From positions 2,308,404 through 2,372,403 of the forward strand of contig OY755242.1 of the NCBI GenBank assembly GCA_963576725.1: DNA of 64,000 nucleotides, in the 5' to 3' direction. Under the pieces are notes generated by a model. The model had not been told where the DNA came from and ran no database searches. It saw only the letters and a program-made list of their open reading frames with translations. Source of the DNA: Azorinus chamasolen (taxonomy: Eukaryota; Mollusca; Bivalvia; Cardiida; Solecurtidae). The position numbers and the translations under genes are program-made. Positions 21,170 through 31,157 of the stretch are shown in pieces; the stretch's first letter is position 1; every line of letters begins with the position of its first letter.

Positions 21170-21382
21170 TTAACCATTTCGCTGCCAAATTCTGTCATCT
21201 GCTAACCTTGTCGTCCGCTATAAATTTTCATTTTTTTATTTTCTTCATTTTTGTTTAAAACACATAGTAACGATAACAAACAGTTTGGATCCTGATGAGA
21301 CGCCGAGTTACTCCGCGTCTCATCTGAATCCAAACTGTTTGCATAGGTAATCACAGATCCGGCATTGGCAGCGAAAGGTTAA
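21170..21382. mobile_element. Type B TTAA MITE, complete reference copy
   Basis: TTAA at 21170-21173 and 21379-21382. Ends TTAACCATTTCGCTGCCAAA and TTGGCAGCGAAAGGTTAA are inverted over about 15 bases. The stem-loop at about 21277-21342 pairs CAAACAGTTTGGATCC with GAATCCAAACTGTTTG, and the inner GACGCCGAGT with ACTCCGCGTC. A type A element starts on the same right-hand TTAA. Confidence 0.9.
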
Positions 21383-21579
21383 ACGCTTTGTCACGCATTT
21401 GCAGAGTAAACACAGGGTCTGTTCTGTTTGCGTTTGAGATGCTATAGATCTACATGTAATTCTAAAGTTGTTTTTCAAAGCAAAAATTCCCTTGAAAAGT
21501 TAACATTATTAAAATTCAGCTAATAAACATGTATGTTGGCCTTATATCTTACATGAATACTGAACAAGGAAAGGGTTAA
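21379..21579 (-). mobile_element. Type A TTAA MITE sharing its TTAA with the B element
   Basis: Begins TTAAACGCTTTGTCACGC at the very TTAA that ends the type B element and ends GAACAAGGAAAGGGTTAA (21576-21579). Only one arm of the stem-loop remains (CACAGGGTCTGTTCTGTTTG). Confidence 0.75.
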
Positions 21580-21970
21580 AAACATTTGCATTCACTCGGT
21601 GCTGGATGCTACTTTCACAATATTTGATGAAAACCCCATTACGAGAAAACTTGCAAGATTACACATTCAGTATAATTGACGATAACGATTATAGCGTCTT
21701 GTCTAGCTCCACCTTGGGTCAAGGGTACATTGTGTTTTGTATTGATTTTACAACTAGAAGTACACTGTCTACAGCCTCGAGCTGTGCAAACCGTTACCTG
21801 ATATCACGATGTACGTTAGTTAACACATTTGCAAAGAGAGCAGACTCAACCCAGACAGCTAAAATAATAATACATTTATAGCACAAACTTAAGTTTATAT
21901 ATACATGTATACTCTTTTATATACTCTTAGTCTGTTACATATTCATGTAAAAATAATGGCATCACTAATA

Positions 21971-22178
21971 TTAACCCATTCCCTCATAGACTATTTTAAG
22001 ATCCAACCTCTTTGAAATAATCTACCAAAATGGAGCATTAATTAGAGAAAAGGAACATTTGAGAATTGTGTAGTTCTGAAACCATCCTAAGGAGCAAATG
22101 CTCTATTTATCACAATGGTTTCAGAAAAGTGACCTTTACAGAGGCGTAGCACGGCGTATTTATGGAGGAAAGGATTAA
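21971..22178 (-). mobile_element. Type D TTAA MITE, reverse orientation
   Basis: TTAA at 21971-21974 and 22175-22178. Left end TTAACCCATTCCCTCATAG, interior TTAGAGAAAAGGAACATTT, half stem-loop GGAGCAAATGCTCTATTTAT, right end TATTTATGGAGGAAAGGATTAA. The 5' arm is largely deleted. Confidence 0.8.
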
Positions 22179-22323
22179 TCAGCTGATTTTTTTATAATGG
22201 TATTTCCTCTCCCAGTTTAACATTTATTCAAGATTTCTCCTTCTCTTGAATACCCATGGTCACTAACCATATATGCGATTATATGTGAATATGCAGTTTC
22301 AACATCAGTGACATAATCCCTTT

Positions 22324-23297
22324 TTCAACATCAGTGATATAATCCCTTTCCGCGTTCCATTTTTCCATTTTATTGATTCTGACCATTGGTATAGGACCAT
22401 TGGTATAGGACCATTGGTATAGGACCATTAGTATAGGACCATTAGTATAGGACCATTGGTATAGGACCATTGGTATAGGACCATTTGTATAGGACCATTG
22501 TACCAATGGACCATTGGTATAGGACCATTAGTATAGGACCATTAGTATAGGACCATTAGTATAGGACCATTAGTATAGGACCATTGCTATAGGACCATTG
22601 CTATAGGACCATTAGTATAGGACCATTAGTATAGGACCATTGGTATAGGACCATTTGTATAGGACCATTGGTTTAGGACCATTAGTATAGGACCATCAGT
22701 ATAGGACCATTAGTATAGGACCATTAGTATAGGACCATTGGTATAGGACCATTGGTATAGGACCATTAGTATAGGACCATTGGTATAGGACCATTGGTAT
22801 AGGACCATTGGTATAGGACCATTGGTATAGGACCATTGGTATAGGACCATTAGTATAGGACCATTGGTATAGGACCATTAGTATAGGACCATTAGTATAG
22901 GACCATTAGTATAGGACCATTAGTATAGGACCATTAGTATATGACCATTGGTATAGGACCATTGGTATAGGACCATTAGTATAGGACCATTAGTATAGGA
23001 CCATTAGTATAGGACCATTAGTATAGGACCATTGGTATAGGACCATTGGTATAGGACCATTGGTATAGGACCATTAGTATAGGACCATTGGTATAGGACC
23101 ATTGGTATAGGACCATTGGTATAGGACCATTAGTATAGGACCATTGGTATAGGACCATTGGTATAGGACCATTGGTATAGGACCATTAGTATAGGACCAT
23201 TGCTATAGGACCATTGCTATAGGACCATTGCTATAGGACCATTGGTCAGAATCATTAAAATGGATCATGGAATAGGGATTATATCACTGTTGTTGAA
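22324..23297. mobile_element. Foldback-type element enclosing a 14-bp minisatellite
   Basis: The left flank (22324-22389, from TTCAACATCAGTGATATAAT to TGATTCTGACCATTGG) and the right flank (23240-23297, CCATTGGTCAGAATCATT to ATATCACTGTTGTTGAA) are inverted copies of about 58-66 bp. Everything between is the 14-bp array. The left arm outer part is itself duplicated (22297-22349). Confidence 0.8.
22381..23245. repeat. 14-bp minisatellite, about 61 units
   Basis: Unit ATAGGACCATTGGT, with GTAT/AGTAT/GCTAT variants, all in one orientation except a short reversal at about 22500-22512 (GTACCAATGG). The Gly-Pro-Ile-Met-Val-Leu-type ORFs arise from the repeat. Confidence 0.97.
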
Positions 23298-23330
23298 GTT
23301 TCATTATCACATAGATCTAGAAATTCCTAT

Positions 23331-24500
23331 AAAAAAAAAAAAAAAAAAAATTGATCGAAGTATGTTCAACTAGCCTAAAACTATCTATTTGAACCCTAAA
23401 CCACTACGAAAAACAAGATAAACACGATCCGGAAAAAAAATTCCTTTCGGGTCTATATATGTATTGAAAGGTATCTAACTACGCCAGATCAACGGCGGAA
23501 AATTCAACAGTCATGTTTTTAAAAGTCTTACAGCAAAGCCAATTCAACACCGATTTCAATCATTTTGGTGTTGATCCGTTCCAAATTCCATATTTTAAGC
23601 GGCACACTTAGTGCTTTCCTTAAATATTGCTCCGTCTTGTCGCTGCAAGACGGCGAATTTGAAAAAACGCTAGAGCGAAACGATGTGACTCCCGACTGGA
23701 TGCATAGACGTATGTAGGGGGATCTGTATTAGTTAATCTTTTCAACAAAAACAGGAATTATGGTGAAACACTATCGAAAAACATTAAACTCACCGCAATT
23801 AAAACGGCGCTTACTATTTCCAGTCTGCTACGAGGAGCCAGTTTTCTTTCCCCAGCTTTCTTTTTGAACGGATGCGACCATTTTGCTGTGACCCGGCTCA
23901 TAAACTATTAGATATGCAAATTGACTACTACTTCCGGGCCACAGCGAAATGGCCATCTCCGTTCAAAACGAAAGTAGGAGAAAGAAAACTGGCGTCTCAT
24001 ATCAGACTGGAACTAGCCAACATCGTTTTAACTGCGGTGAGTTGAATGTTTTTCGAATGTGGTTCAGCATAATTCGCGTTTTTGTTGAAAAGTTAAACGA
24101 ATACAGATCCCCCTATATACTTTTATGCATCCTTGTGGGAGTCACATCGTTTCGCTCTAGCGTTTTTTCAAATTCGCCGTCTTGCAGCGACAAGACGGAG
24201 CAATATTTAAGAAAAGCACTAAGTGTGCCGCTTAATATATGGAATTTGGAACGGATCAAGACCAAAATGATTGAAATCGGTGTTGAATTGGCTTTACTGT
24301 AAGACTTTGAAAAACATGACTGTTGAATTTTCCGCCGTTGATCTGGCGTAGTTGGATACCTTTCAATACATATATAGACCCGAAAGGAAATTTTTTCCGG
24401 GTCGTGTTTTTCTTGTTTTTCGGAGTGGTTAAGGGTTCAAATAGATAGTTTTAGGCTAGTTGAACATACTTCGATCACTTTTTTTTTTTTTTTTTTTTTT
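23331..24500. repeat. 1.17-kb large inverted repeat with 37-bp loop
   Basis: The left arm (23331-23896) and right arm (23934-24500) are inverted copies at roughly 90% identity by eye. The outer ends are an A20 run on the left and a T22 run on the right. Shared blocks include TTGATCGAAGTATGTTCAAC, GATCAACGGCGGAAAATTC and AAGACGGCGAATTTG. The loop is about 23897-23933. An ORF of 117 codons in the right arm (23949-24302) starts MAISVQNESRRKKTG, but the equivalent frame in the left arm has a stop after MVASVQKESWGKKTGSS. A GTGAGT donor-like site follows RFNCG in both arms. It could be an inverted duplication of an unrecognised exon or a foldback transposon. Confidence 0.9.
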
Positions 24501-24518
24501 GGGGGGGGGGGGGGGGGG
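24501..24518 (+). repeat. Poly-G tract next to T-run
   Basis: T22 is followed directly by about 18 G at the outer end of the inverted repeat. Confidence 0.9.
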
Positions 24519-24557
24519 TCTATGGGTGAGTCCAAGCATGCGTCGGCCACCTTTGTA

Positions 24558-24616
24558 AGCAAACAGAGCAGACCTTGATCAGATGCTACGTCTGATCTTG
24601 GTCTACCCTGTCTTCA
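24558..24616. repeat. Type A stem-loop, shortened
   Basis: GCAAACAGAGCAGACCTTGA pairs with TGATCTTGGTCTACCCTGTC; the GGCTCC tip is deleted. ATGCGTTAAAAATGTTTCATATGCAGG follows as a remnant of the right end. Confidence 0.55.
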
Positions 24617-24863
24617 AATGCGTCCAAATGCGTTAAAAATGTTTCATATGCAGGAAAGTGGTAGAATGTCTGGACCCTACCGAAATGAATAATCCGGCGT
24701 GGTCTCTGTATGCACCCAAGAACTTTAGATTTGACATGAATTTAGGGAATCTCATATTAATATTATCTAACTTTCTCTACTTTTGAGTAAAAACTCGGTA
24801 GGCCCAGAGTCGCCTCTCAGATGCGATTCAAATGAATACCATCCAGAGTTAGATTAAGACAAA

Positions 24864-25795
24864 AGATATTTGAGCAGAACAATACGCGTCTAAGTTTAGA
24901 AGTAAGATGTAAGTTGGACGATATGTCTCTAATTTTACCAAACGACTTGGGTTAGTTACGTTATGTAAATACAGTATGCAGTAAAACCTATCTATAACGA
25001 CCACTAAATTTCTGTAAAACCTCCCTATAACGACCACTAAATTACAGTAAAATCTCTCTATAACGACCACTAAATTACAGTAAAGCCTCTCTATAACGAC
25101 CACTAAATTACAGTAAAATATCTCTATAACGACCACTAAATTACATAAATACTTAATCTGCTCTGATCTAATATTTCGACCACTAAGGGCCTTTGTCAAA
25201 GATTATCATGTACCACTCAATTACAGTAAAGCCTCTCTCTAACGGCAACTAAATTACACCGGGTATGTTTTGTTAAAGGCAGGTGGTTGCTTAAAGCAAG
25301 GTGAACGTAAAACAGAACGCTCCTACAGGAGATATTTGAGCAGAACAATACGCGTCTAAGTTTAGAAGTAAGATGTAAGTTGGACGATATGTCTCTAATT
25401 TTACCAAACGACTTGGGTTAGTTACGTTATGTAAATACAGTATGCAGTAAAACCTATCTATAACGACCACTAAATTTCTGTAAAACCTCCCTATAACGAC
25501 CACTAAATTACAGTAAAATCTCTCTATAACGACCACTAAATTACAGTAAAGCCTCTCTATAACGACCACTAAATTACAGTAAAATATCTCTATAACGACC
25601 ACTAAATTACATAAATACTTAATCTGCTCTGATCTAATATTTCGACCACTAAGGGCCTTTGTCAAAGATTATCATGTACCACTCAATTACAGTAAAGCCT
25701 CTCTCTAACGGCAACTAAATTACACCGGGTATGTTTTGTTAAAGGCAGGTGGTTGCTTAAAGCAAGGTGAACGTAAAACAGAACGCTCTTACAGG
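24864..25795. repeat. Exact 466-bp tandem duplication
   Basis: Two head-to-tail copies, 24864-25329 and 25330-25795, differ at very few positions, so the event is recent. Each copy contains five to six 33-bp units (CTCTATAACGACCACTAAAT with TACAGTAAAAT), i.e. repeated E-type termini, and runs into the E hairpin arm. The junction falls at the hairpin apex (CTCCTACAGG). Confidence 0.97.
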
Positions 25796-25896
25796 AGCGT
25801 TCTGTTTTACGTTCATCTTGCTTTAAGCAGCCACCTGCCCTAATATACAAACTAATTAACACAATTTAGTGGCCGTTATATAGAGAGGTTTTACTG
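25690..25896. mobile_element. Type E hairpin MITE
   Basis: CAGTAAAGCCTCTCTCTAACGG on the left, inner arms GGTGGTTGCTTAAAGCAAGG and GCTTTAAGCAGCCACCTGCC with apex TTACAGGAGCG, right end GTTATATAGAGAGGTTTTACTG then TA. Its left half is contained in the second 466-bp duplicate. Confidence 0.85.
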
Positions 25897-26040
25897 TAGT
25901 GACAGATTCGTGATTATCTAGACTATACAAACAGTTTTGACCCAGATCAAACACCGTGTAATCGATGTCTGCTGGATCCATAGTGTGTGCACTGACTGTA
26001 CATATATTGCTATAGATGTGAACTATTCAGTCACAATCCT

Positions 26041-26195
26041 TCATTTCTCAAACCCAGTCTTGCGACAAATGTGCGTATCCTCGTCTCCACGTGACCATTC
26101 TTTAGAAGACGATTATAAAGAGTGGTCACAGTATAGAATGGTGGAGAAATAAAGGAGTTATTTTTGAACATGTTTAATTTTACGCATCTTACATG
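26041..26195. repeat. Type H repeat
   Basis: GTGACCATTCTTTAGAAGACG and GATTATAAAGAGTGGTCACA form the inverted core, followed by GTATAGAATGGTGGAGAAAT and TTTTACGCATCTTAC. Confidence 0.55.
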
Positions 26196-26237
26196 GACCC
26201 CTGCAGTCGTAGTAGGATAGTGTTTGGCATATATAAG

Positions 26238-26511
26238 TTAATCCTTTTCCTGTTGAATATTCATGTAAGGAATTATGACGTCAAGGATAGTAAGGAATTA
26301 TGACGTCAAGGATATTGATCAACTGGATTTCTATAATGACGTATGTATATACATGTACACATGAGTTATTGGTATTGGTAGAAAATACAGTCACATCAAT
26401 TATAATTCATAGGCAAACAGAGCAGACTCGGATCAGTCTTGGAGCTGTCTTATCTGGGTCTACTCTGTTTGCAAAGGCGTGAAAAAGCGTTTATATGAGG
26501 GAAAGTGTTAA
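26238..26511 (+). mobile_element. Type A TTAA MITE, full length
   Basis: TTAA at 26238-26241 and 26508-26511. Ends TTAATCCTTTTCCTGTTGAA and TTTATATGAGGGAAAGTGTTAA. It includes the CATGTAAGGAATTATGACGTC segment, of which GGAATTATGACGTCAAGGAT is locally duplicated (26270-26313). The stem-loop at about 26413-26473 is asymmetric. Confidence 0.85.
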
Positions 26512-26514
26512 ATA

Positions 26515-27280
26515 ATAATGATGATGGTGACGAGATACTCTTACTAAGCTCGTTATCCAGAGCTCCATAATTAGAAGAGAACTGGAAGTAAGATCGATTT
26601 GATCTTAGTAGACGAGTTTTAAGCAGAATACAGTTAGGCCTACTTAGTGTGAAAGTAGTTAATTTATTGTACAGATCAGTCGACGACCATGTGTTGCGAT
26701 ATTGAATCTGCTATAAACGTCGTTGTATGTTTAATGCAATATAATGTTGTAGTTGTAGTTGTGGTGTTGTAGTTTCGAGTTGGTTTTGTGATGTATTTTC
26801 TGAAATTTCGAAATAAAAATGAAACTGGAAAAAATTCAATCATAGATTTCTGGTAGTAATATATTTAAAAAGACGTACTTCTCTCCACTAACAAGGCAGT
26901 GTAATGTAGGCGCGTTGGATTTCACGAGTTAATTCAACAATTGTTCAAAATGTAAATGAAAAAACACACGTGTACACATTTAATGTCAGGGTTGAATACA
27001 AATCAACACAGCAAAAGATAGATGTGAGGGATCCTCTAGAGAGTGAGACATACTTTCATTATGAGAAGACTCGGGTTACACCAACTCAGAAAGGGTGAAA
27101 AAGGATAAATAACATAGCGAGCTTGTCTTTTTACAAAACAAAAATCCCTAATTAGCTTGTAATTGGTTGACAGTACAGTAAACACGCTCTTAACCGACTT
27201 TTAAATGAGTATCTATACCGGTATCAGCCCTTTCCTTCTTATAAAGACCTTTTCCCTGTTTCCCTATTACATGTATGTAC
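26515..27280. other. No supported feature
   Basis: AT-rich sequence without long ORFs or clear repeats. Confidence 0.5.
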
Positions 27281-27285
27281 ATTGT

Positions 27286-27562
27286 TTTATTTAATTTGCC
27301 CTATTTCAAATTAAATAATGTACAAAATAGGGAAACAGGGCAAATTAAATAAAACAATGTACATAATACGGAAACAGGGCAAATTAAATAAAAACAATGT
27401 ACATAAGAGATAGCTCTAGATTTACTGTAATATAGTAAACCGTGATCATAGATATATTATAGGGTAGGTTTACAAGTCAATGTTTCCCAAATATTCCTGT
27501 TCCCCTTGTTTCCCTATTATGTACATTGTTTTATTTAATTTACCCTGTTTCCCTATTTTGCT
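27286..27562. repeat. Inverted and tandem copies of a ~38-bp repeat
   Basis: CAGGGCAAATTAAATAAAAC followed by AATGTACATAA recurs at about 27336 and 27374. The reverse complement (TGTACATTGTTTTATTTAAT with TTGCCCT or TACCCTGTTTCCC) occurs at 27278-27303 and 27511-27555. The mix of orientations makes several cruciform-capable pairs. Confidence 0.75.
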
Positions 27563-27741
27563 CTCACGACGCATTTTTCCCCTATCAAAGGGCCCTGTCA
27601 CCATTCCACCCAAAGAAAAAACTGGCGATATGCTATTATACGAACAATAACAATAAGTATCTCTAACCGAACTGTTAGTTAAATAAGAACTCAGGAGATA
27701 GTTTGACTGCTTACATGTATATAGTACTGAGTGGCACTCAG

Positions 27742-27855
27742 ACAAACAGATCGTCCTGCAGCTTTCTGTAGTCTGAATTACAAACAGATCGTCCTGCAGC
27801 TTTCTGTAGTCTGAATTACAAACAGATCGTCCTGCAGCTTTCTGTAGTCTGAATT
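27742..27855 (+). repeat. 38-bp tandem repeat, 3 identical units
   Basis: Copies start at 27742, 27780 and 27818 with ACAAACAGATCGTCCTGCAG, then CTTTCTGTAGTCTGAATT, with no visible differences. Confidence 0.95.
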
Positions 27856-27891
27856 ACATCGTACATTAATTGCAGCCCCTGTCTAGTGTAG

Positions 27892-28086
27892 CTAACCCTT
27901 TCAATGTGGCACACGACTATATTCATAATTGTCATTTGCAAACAGTGCATGCTCAGATCAGATGTTTCCTAATGGATCTTCTGATCAGGATCTGCACTTT
28001 TTGAAGTCTCCTAGTAAATGAAGCATTTCGCATTGAATGTTCTCTGTAGTTAAAGACTGATGGTCAGTCAACATTCAAAGGGTTAA
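27892..28086. mobile_element. TTAA MITE, diverged A/C subtype
   Basis: Left end CTAACCCTTTCAATGTGGC, right end CAACATTCAAAGGGTTAA (TTAA 28083-28086). The stem-loop at about 27940-28002 pairs CAAACAGTGCATGCTCAGAT with GATCAGGATCTGCACTTTTTG. The termini (TTTCAATGTG) differ from the standard TTTCCCT ends. Confidence 0.7.
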
Positions 28087-28189
28087 AGAAAGTTAAAGAT
28101 GCACATGTGGGTGTTCTGTTTAGAGAGGTTTTACTGTGCATAGTTCAGAGGACCATCTAAGATTCGTAAATTTAAACATTTTCAAGAAG

Positions 28190-28320
28190 ATACTGTGACC
28201 ACTCTTTACAATCGTCTCTTCCTGTGACCACTCTTGAATCGTCTCTTCCTGTGTCTCGTAGAGACGATTCTAATGAGTGTTCACAGTGTAGGGTTTGGTG
28301 GAGAAATGCCTATTTTAGTA
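28190..28320. repeat. Type H repeat with internal partial duplication
   Basis: GTGACCACTCTT and ATCGTCTCTTCCT occur twice, then the inverted GTAGAGACGATTC and GAGTGTTCACAGTGTAGGG. GGTTTGGTGGAGAAATG marks the right part. Confidence 0.6.
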
Positions 28321-28434
28321 TGTGGGTAGGCTTGGGTAGGCGCAACCTTATCTATAGCTCTGCACAGTGTTGAAATGCACAGTATAACCTATCTATAACG
28401 GCCACTAAATTACACCAAGTATTGTCGAAATGTA

Positions 28435-28682
28435 CAGTATAACCTCTCTATGACGGCCACTAAATTACACCAAGTATTTTGTGTTAAAGGCAGGTGACTG
28501 TTTATACTACAATAGGTGTGTTCTGTTTTACTTTCACATTGTTTTAAGCAGCCACCTGTCCTTAATACCAACTGATTAACACACTTTAGTGCGGCCGTTA
28601 TAGAGGGGTTTAGTGGCCGTTATAGACGGCTTTAGTGGCCGTTATAGAGGGGTTAAGTGACCGTTACAGATGGGTTTTACTG
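28435..28682. mobile_element. Type E MITE with tandem-expanded right terminus
   Basis: Left end CAGTATAACCTCTCTATGACGG after TA. The right terminus word AGTGGCCGTTATAGA(G/C)GGG is repeated about four times in 26-bp steps (28588-28676) before TTTTACTG and TA. A second left terminus (28380-28425) precedes the element. Confidence 0.85.
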
Positions 28683-28854
28683 TAAATATCGTAAAGATTC
28701 GGCTCTTTGGAAGGCTTAACACTTTACATCGTGAATATTCATCTCAGAAATAAACCCATTATGAACACGCAGTCTAATTATAACGCCAATAGATGTACTT
28801 TGACCGTGGCAGACACTGTAGAATTATATTGTAAATCCGAGGCCCAGATAAGAT

Positions 28855-28995
28855 GGGTAAATTAACACATTTTCAAGAAGACCTCCTGTGTATGTCTCCA
28901 CCAAACCCTACGTTTTGACCACTCTTTAGAATCTCTCGTCGAAGAGACAATCTTAGAAATTGGTCACAACATAAGGTTTAGTGCACGAGAAGTGT
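28855..28995. repeat. Type H repeat
   Basis: TTTTCAAGAAGACC, CACCAAACCCTACGTTTTGA, CCACTCTTTAGAATC, then a GTCGAAGAGAC apex and inverted CTTAGAAATTGGTCACAACA. Confidence 0.6.
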
Positions 28996-29054
28996 CGATG
29001 TAAATATCTGTGTACCGACCTTTATCTGTGGCTCTTTTGTTTCATAATTTGAAT

Positions 29055-29175
29055 AAATAGAGCAGACCCTGGCCAGACGTCTCCCACAGGAATAGTCTGC
29101 TCTGGGTCAACTCCCTGGCCAGACGTCTCCCACAGGAATAGTCTGCTCTGTGTCAACTCTGTTTGCAAAGGCGTG
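29055..29175. repeat. Type A stem-loop with a 52-bp internal tandem duplication
   Basis: CCTGGCCAGACGTCTCCCAC, with AGGAATAGTCTGCTCTG(G/T)GTCAACTC, occurs twice in tandem, then CTGTTTGCAAAGGCGTG. One of several cases here in which a stem-loop has begun to duplicate. Confidence 0.8.
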
Positions 29176-29257
29176 AACATGCGTCTATATTTGGTAAAGA
29201 ATAAATGCATCCGAATGATCGATGTGAAGAGGTGAATCTAGCCAAATATAAAGCATA

Positions 29258-29375
29258 TTAACCCGTTCACCGCCAAAGTTGCATAAATGCACCAGGATAA
29301 ATAGTGCAGTCACAGATCAGACGCCGCCTTTTCAAGGCGGCGTCTAATCAGTCTTCGTTTTTTGTCTCAAGCTCT
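29258..29375. repeat. TTAA MITE fragment with GC-rich stem variant
   Basis: Left end TTAACCCGTTCACCGCCAAA. The stem-loop has the CGCCGCCTTTTCAAGGCGGC tip and AGATCAGACG/CGTCTAATCAG arms, a stem sequence different from other copies but still fully paired. The right terminus is missing. Confidence 0.6.
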
Positions 29376-30042
29376 TTTTCCATATCTGTGGTTTTATTTC
29401 TTATTTATCTCATTTCCTTTTTAGCTCACCAGAGCACAAAGTGCTCAGGGTGAGCTTTTGTGATTGCCTGATGTCCGTCGTCCGTCGGCGTGCGTCGTCC
29501 GTCGTCCGTCGTGCGTCGTGCGTCGTCAACAATTTGAACCTTTAAAAGTCTTCTCCTCTGAATCTACAGGGTTCTCAGCTTTTATCTTTGGCACATAGCA
29601 TCACCTATAGGTCCTCTACAAAAGTTATATAAATTATGTCCCTGGAGTCAAAATTGGCCCCGCAACGGTCCCAGGGGTGGCCAGTTTTCTCTAGCTGACT
29701 GTTGTTTTCTGTACAAGCAGCATAATGCTGGGCTCACTTAGGTTATGCATGGGGAAAACTTCAAAAAATTTCTTGTCAAAAACTACATGTCACAGAGCTT
29801 AGATATTTGGTGTATAGATTAACTTGGTAGACCTTATTGACAGTGGTTAATATCATAGTTCTGAGGTTAAGATTGGCCCTGCCCTGTTGGTTATACTTTA
29901 AAATTGACTTACACTATAAAGGTTCCTCTGAGCTAGCACTCCATCAGATTCTGTTATGCAATCACTTGAGAGGGCAAGTTCCTGGTCAAAACTCTATGAA
30001 GTTGTCTGCTTCAGAATTAGTGTCTGTTTGTTCACACTGTTT

Positions 30043-30130
30043 TTAACCCATTCCCTCATAGACTATTTTTAGATCCTGTTTCTTTGAAATTTTCAGAATT
30101 GTGTAGATTTGAAGCCATTGTGGTAAATAG
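30043..30130 (-). mobile_element. Type D TTAA MITE, truncated
   Basis: TTAACCCATTCCCTCATAG, ACTATTTTTAGATCC, CAGAATTGTGTAGATTTGAA and CCATTGTGGTAAATAGAGC, then it is cut off before the second stem arm. Confidence 0.6.
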
Positions 30131-30184
30131 AGCTGCAAAAGTTGTTTCCTTCCATATCTTTTAAAAAACAAATGTCATAGTGAA

Positions 30185-30265
30185 AGACAGTTTGGACCCT
30201 GATGAGATGCCAAGTTACCTTGTATCTCATCTTGATCCAGACTTGATCCATACTGTTTGCAAAGG
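30185..30265. repeat. Type B stem-loop with extra partial arm
   Basis: ACAGTTTGGACCCTGATGAG pairs with CTCATCTTGATCCAGACTTG; the 3' arm ATCCATACTGTTTGCAAAGG is separated by a duplicated GACTTGATCC. Confidence 0.55.
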
Positions 30266-30730
30266 TTATTATAAATGCTAAAAAACCCCAAAGCAAGTAG
30301 CTTGTGTAATATTAGCAGGCTTAAGGTATAGGACCTTTGAAGAGTGAGTGATCAGCCATAAGCATATTGACTAGGGATAATTGCGGATCACTTATGCATA
30401 TGGATGGGTTTTCTTGGTTCACTAAACTTGTATATAACCAGGGCTAAATGCTAGCTAATCCAAACCTAAATCGCAAGCTCATTAAAAATTTTTTGGCTAG
30501 GATTAAGTTTGCAACAAGCTTGCAGTTGCAAGCCAATTATAGGAGACAGGCATATCTCTAGTTAAATACTGGTGTCTATTTTTAGCATACCTTTAAAGGT
30601 AGGTTATCTCCCTTTTTGATAACAACTGGATTGCCTCCTTTGTTGTTAGTAGATCTGCAGTAATATTGCAGACCCAAACAAAGAAAATTGTTATAGTTAG
30701 ATGTCGCCTGTTGCACATTAATTAGGACAA

Positions 30731-30914
30731 TTAACCCTTTACTCCATTAATAGGCCTTTCTACACCTTTGCAAACAGAGTAGATCCTGGTTAGATGGCTT
30801 ATGTAGTAGCCATCTGTTCAATCTGCTGTTTGCTTATGATATGATATAGTGCAAATTGCATTACATTATTTTCATTTTGTGTACTTTTATTTATACTTAT
30901 AATATGTTTACTAA
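30731..30914 (-). mobile_element. Type A TTAA MITE, reverse orientation
   Basis: TTAACCCTTTACTCC at the left, a stem-loop (GCAAACAGAGTAGATCC... CTGCTGTTTGC) at about 30769-30833, and an AT-rich interior up to CTAA at 30911, where the next A element starts. Confidence 0.6.
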
Positions 30915-31157
30915 CCATTTCCCTCATGTTAACACATTTTCACACATTTGCAAACAGAGCAGATCCAGATCAGATGGCTCCTATAGCAGCTGTCTGATCA
31001 GGGTCCGCTCTGTTTGTTAATGGAATATTAAAGATGTTTCTTTACTTTCTAAAATGGCTACACCGTCCCACCTTCCATATTTCATTATAACTATTTTGTC
31101 CATGAATATTCAGTAGATATTTAAATTTTGAATAAACATAGAACAGGGGAAGGGTTG
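30911..31157 (-). mobile_element. Type A TTAA MITE, reverse orientation
   Basis: Left end CTAACCATTTCCCTCATG. The stem-loop at about 30951-31016 has GCAAACAGAGCAGATCC and TCAGGGTCCGCTCTGTTTG arms. Interior CTAAAATGGCTACACCGTCC, right end GAACAGGGGAAGGGTTGA (TTAA mutated). Confidence 0.75.

Noticed and set aside
23949..24302. 117-residue ORF in the inverted repeat as a gene
   Set aside because: The other arm carries a stop in the same frame and I recognise no domain; kept as a question in the findings.
24849..25665. Two minus-strand ORFs of 116 and 124 residues as paralogous genes
   Set aside because: They are translations of the duplicated 33-bp MITE-terminus repeats.
26200..26320. TGACGTCA-like words as CRE regulatory sites
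   Set aside because: The word TGACGTCA/ATGACGTC is part of the type A MITE interior and recurs with it, so there is no independent regulatory evidence.
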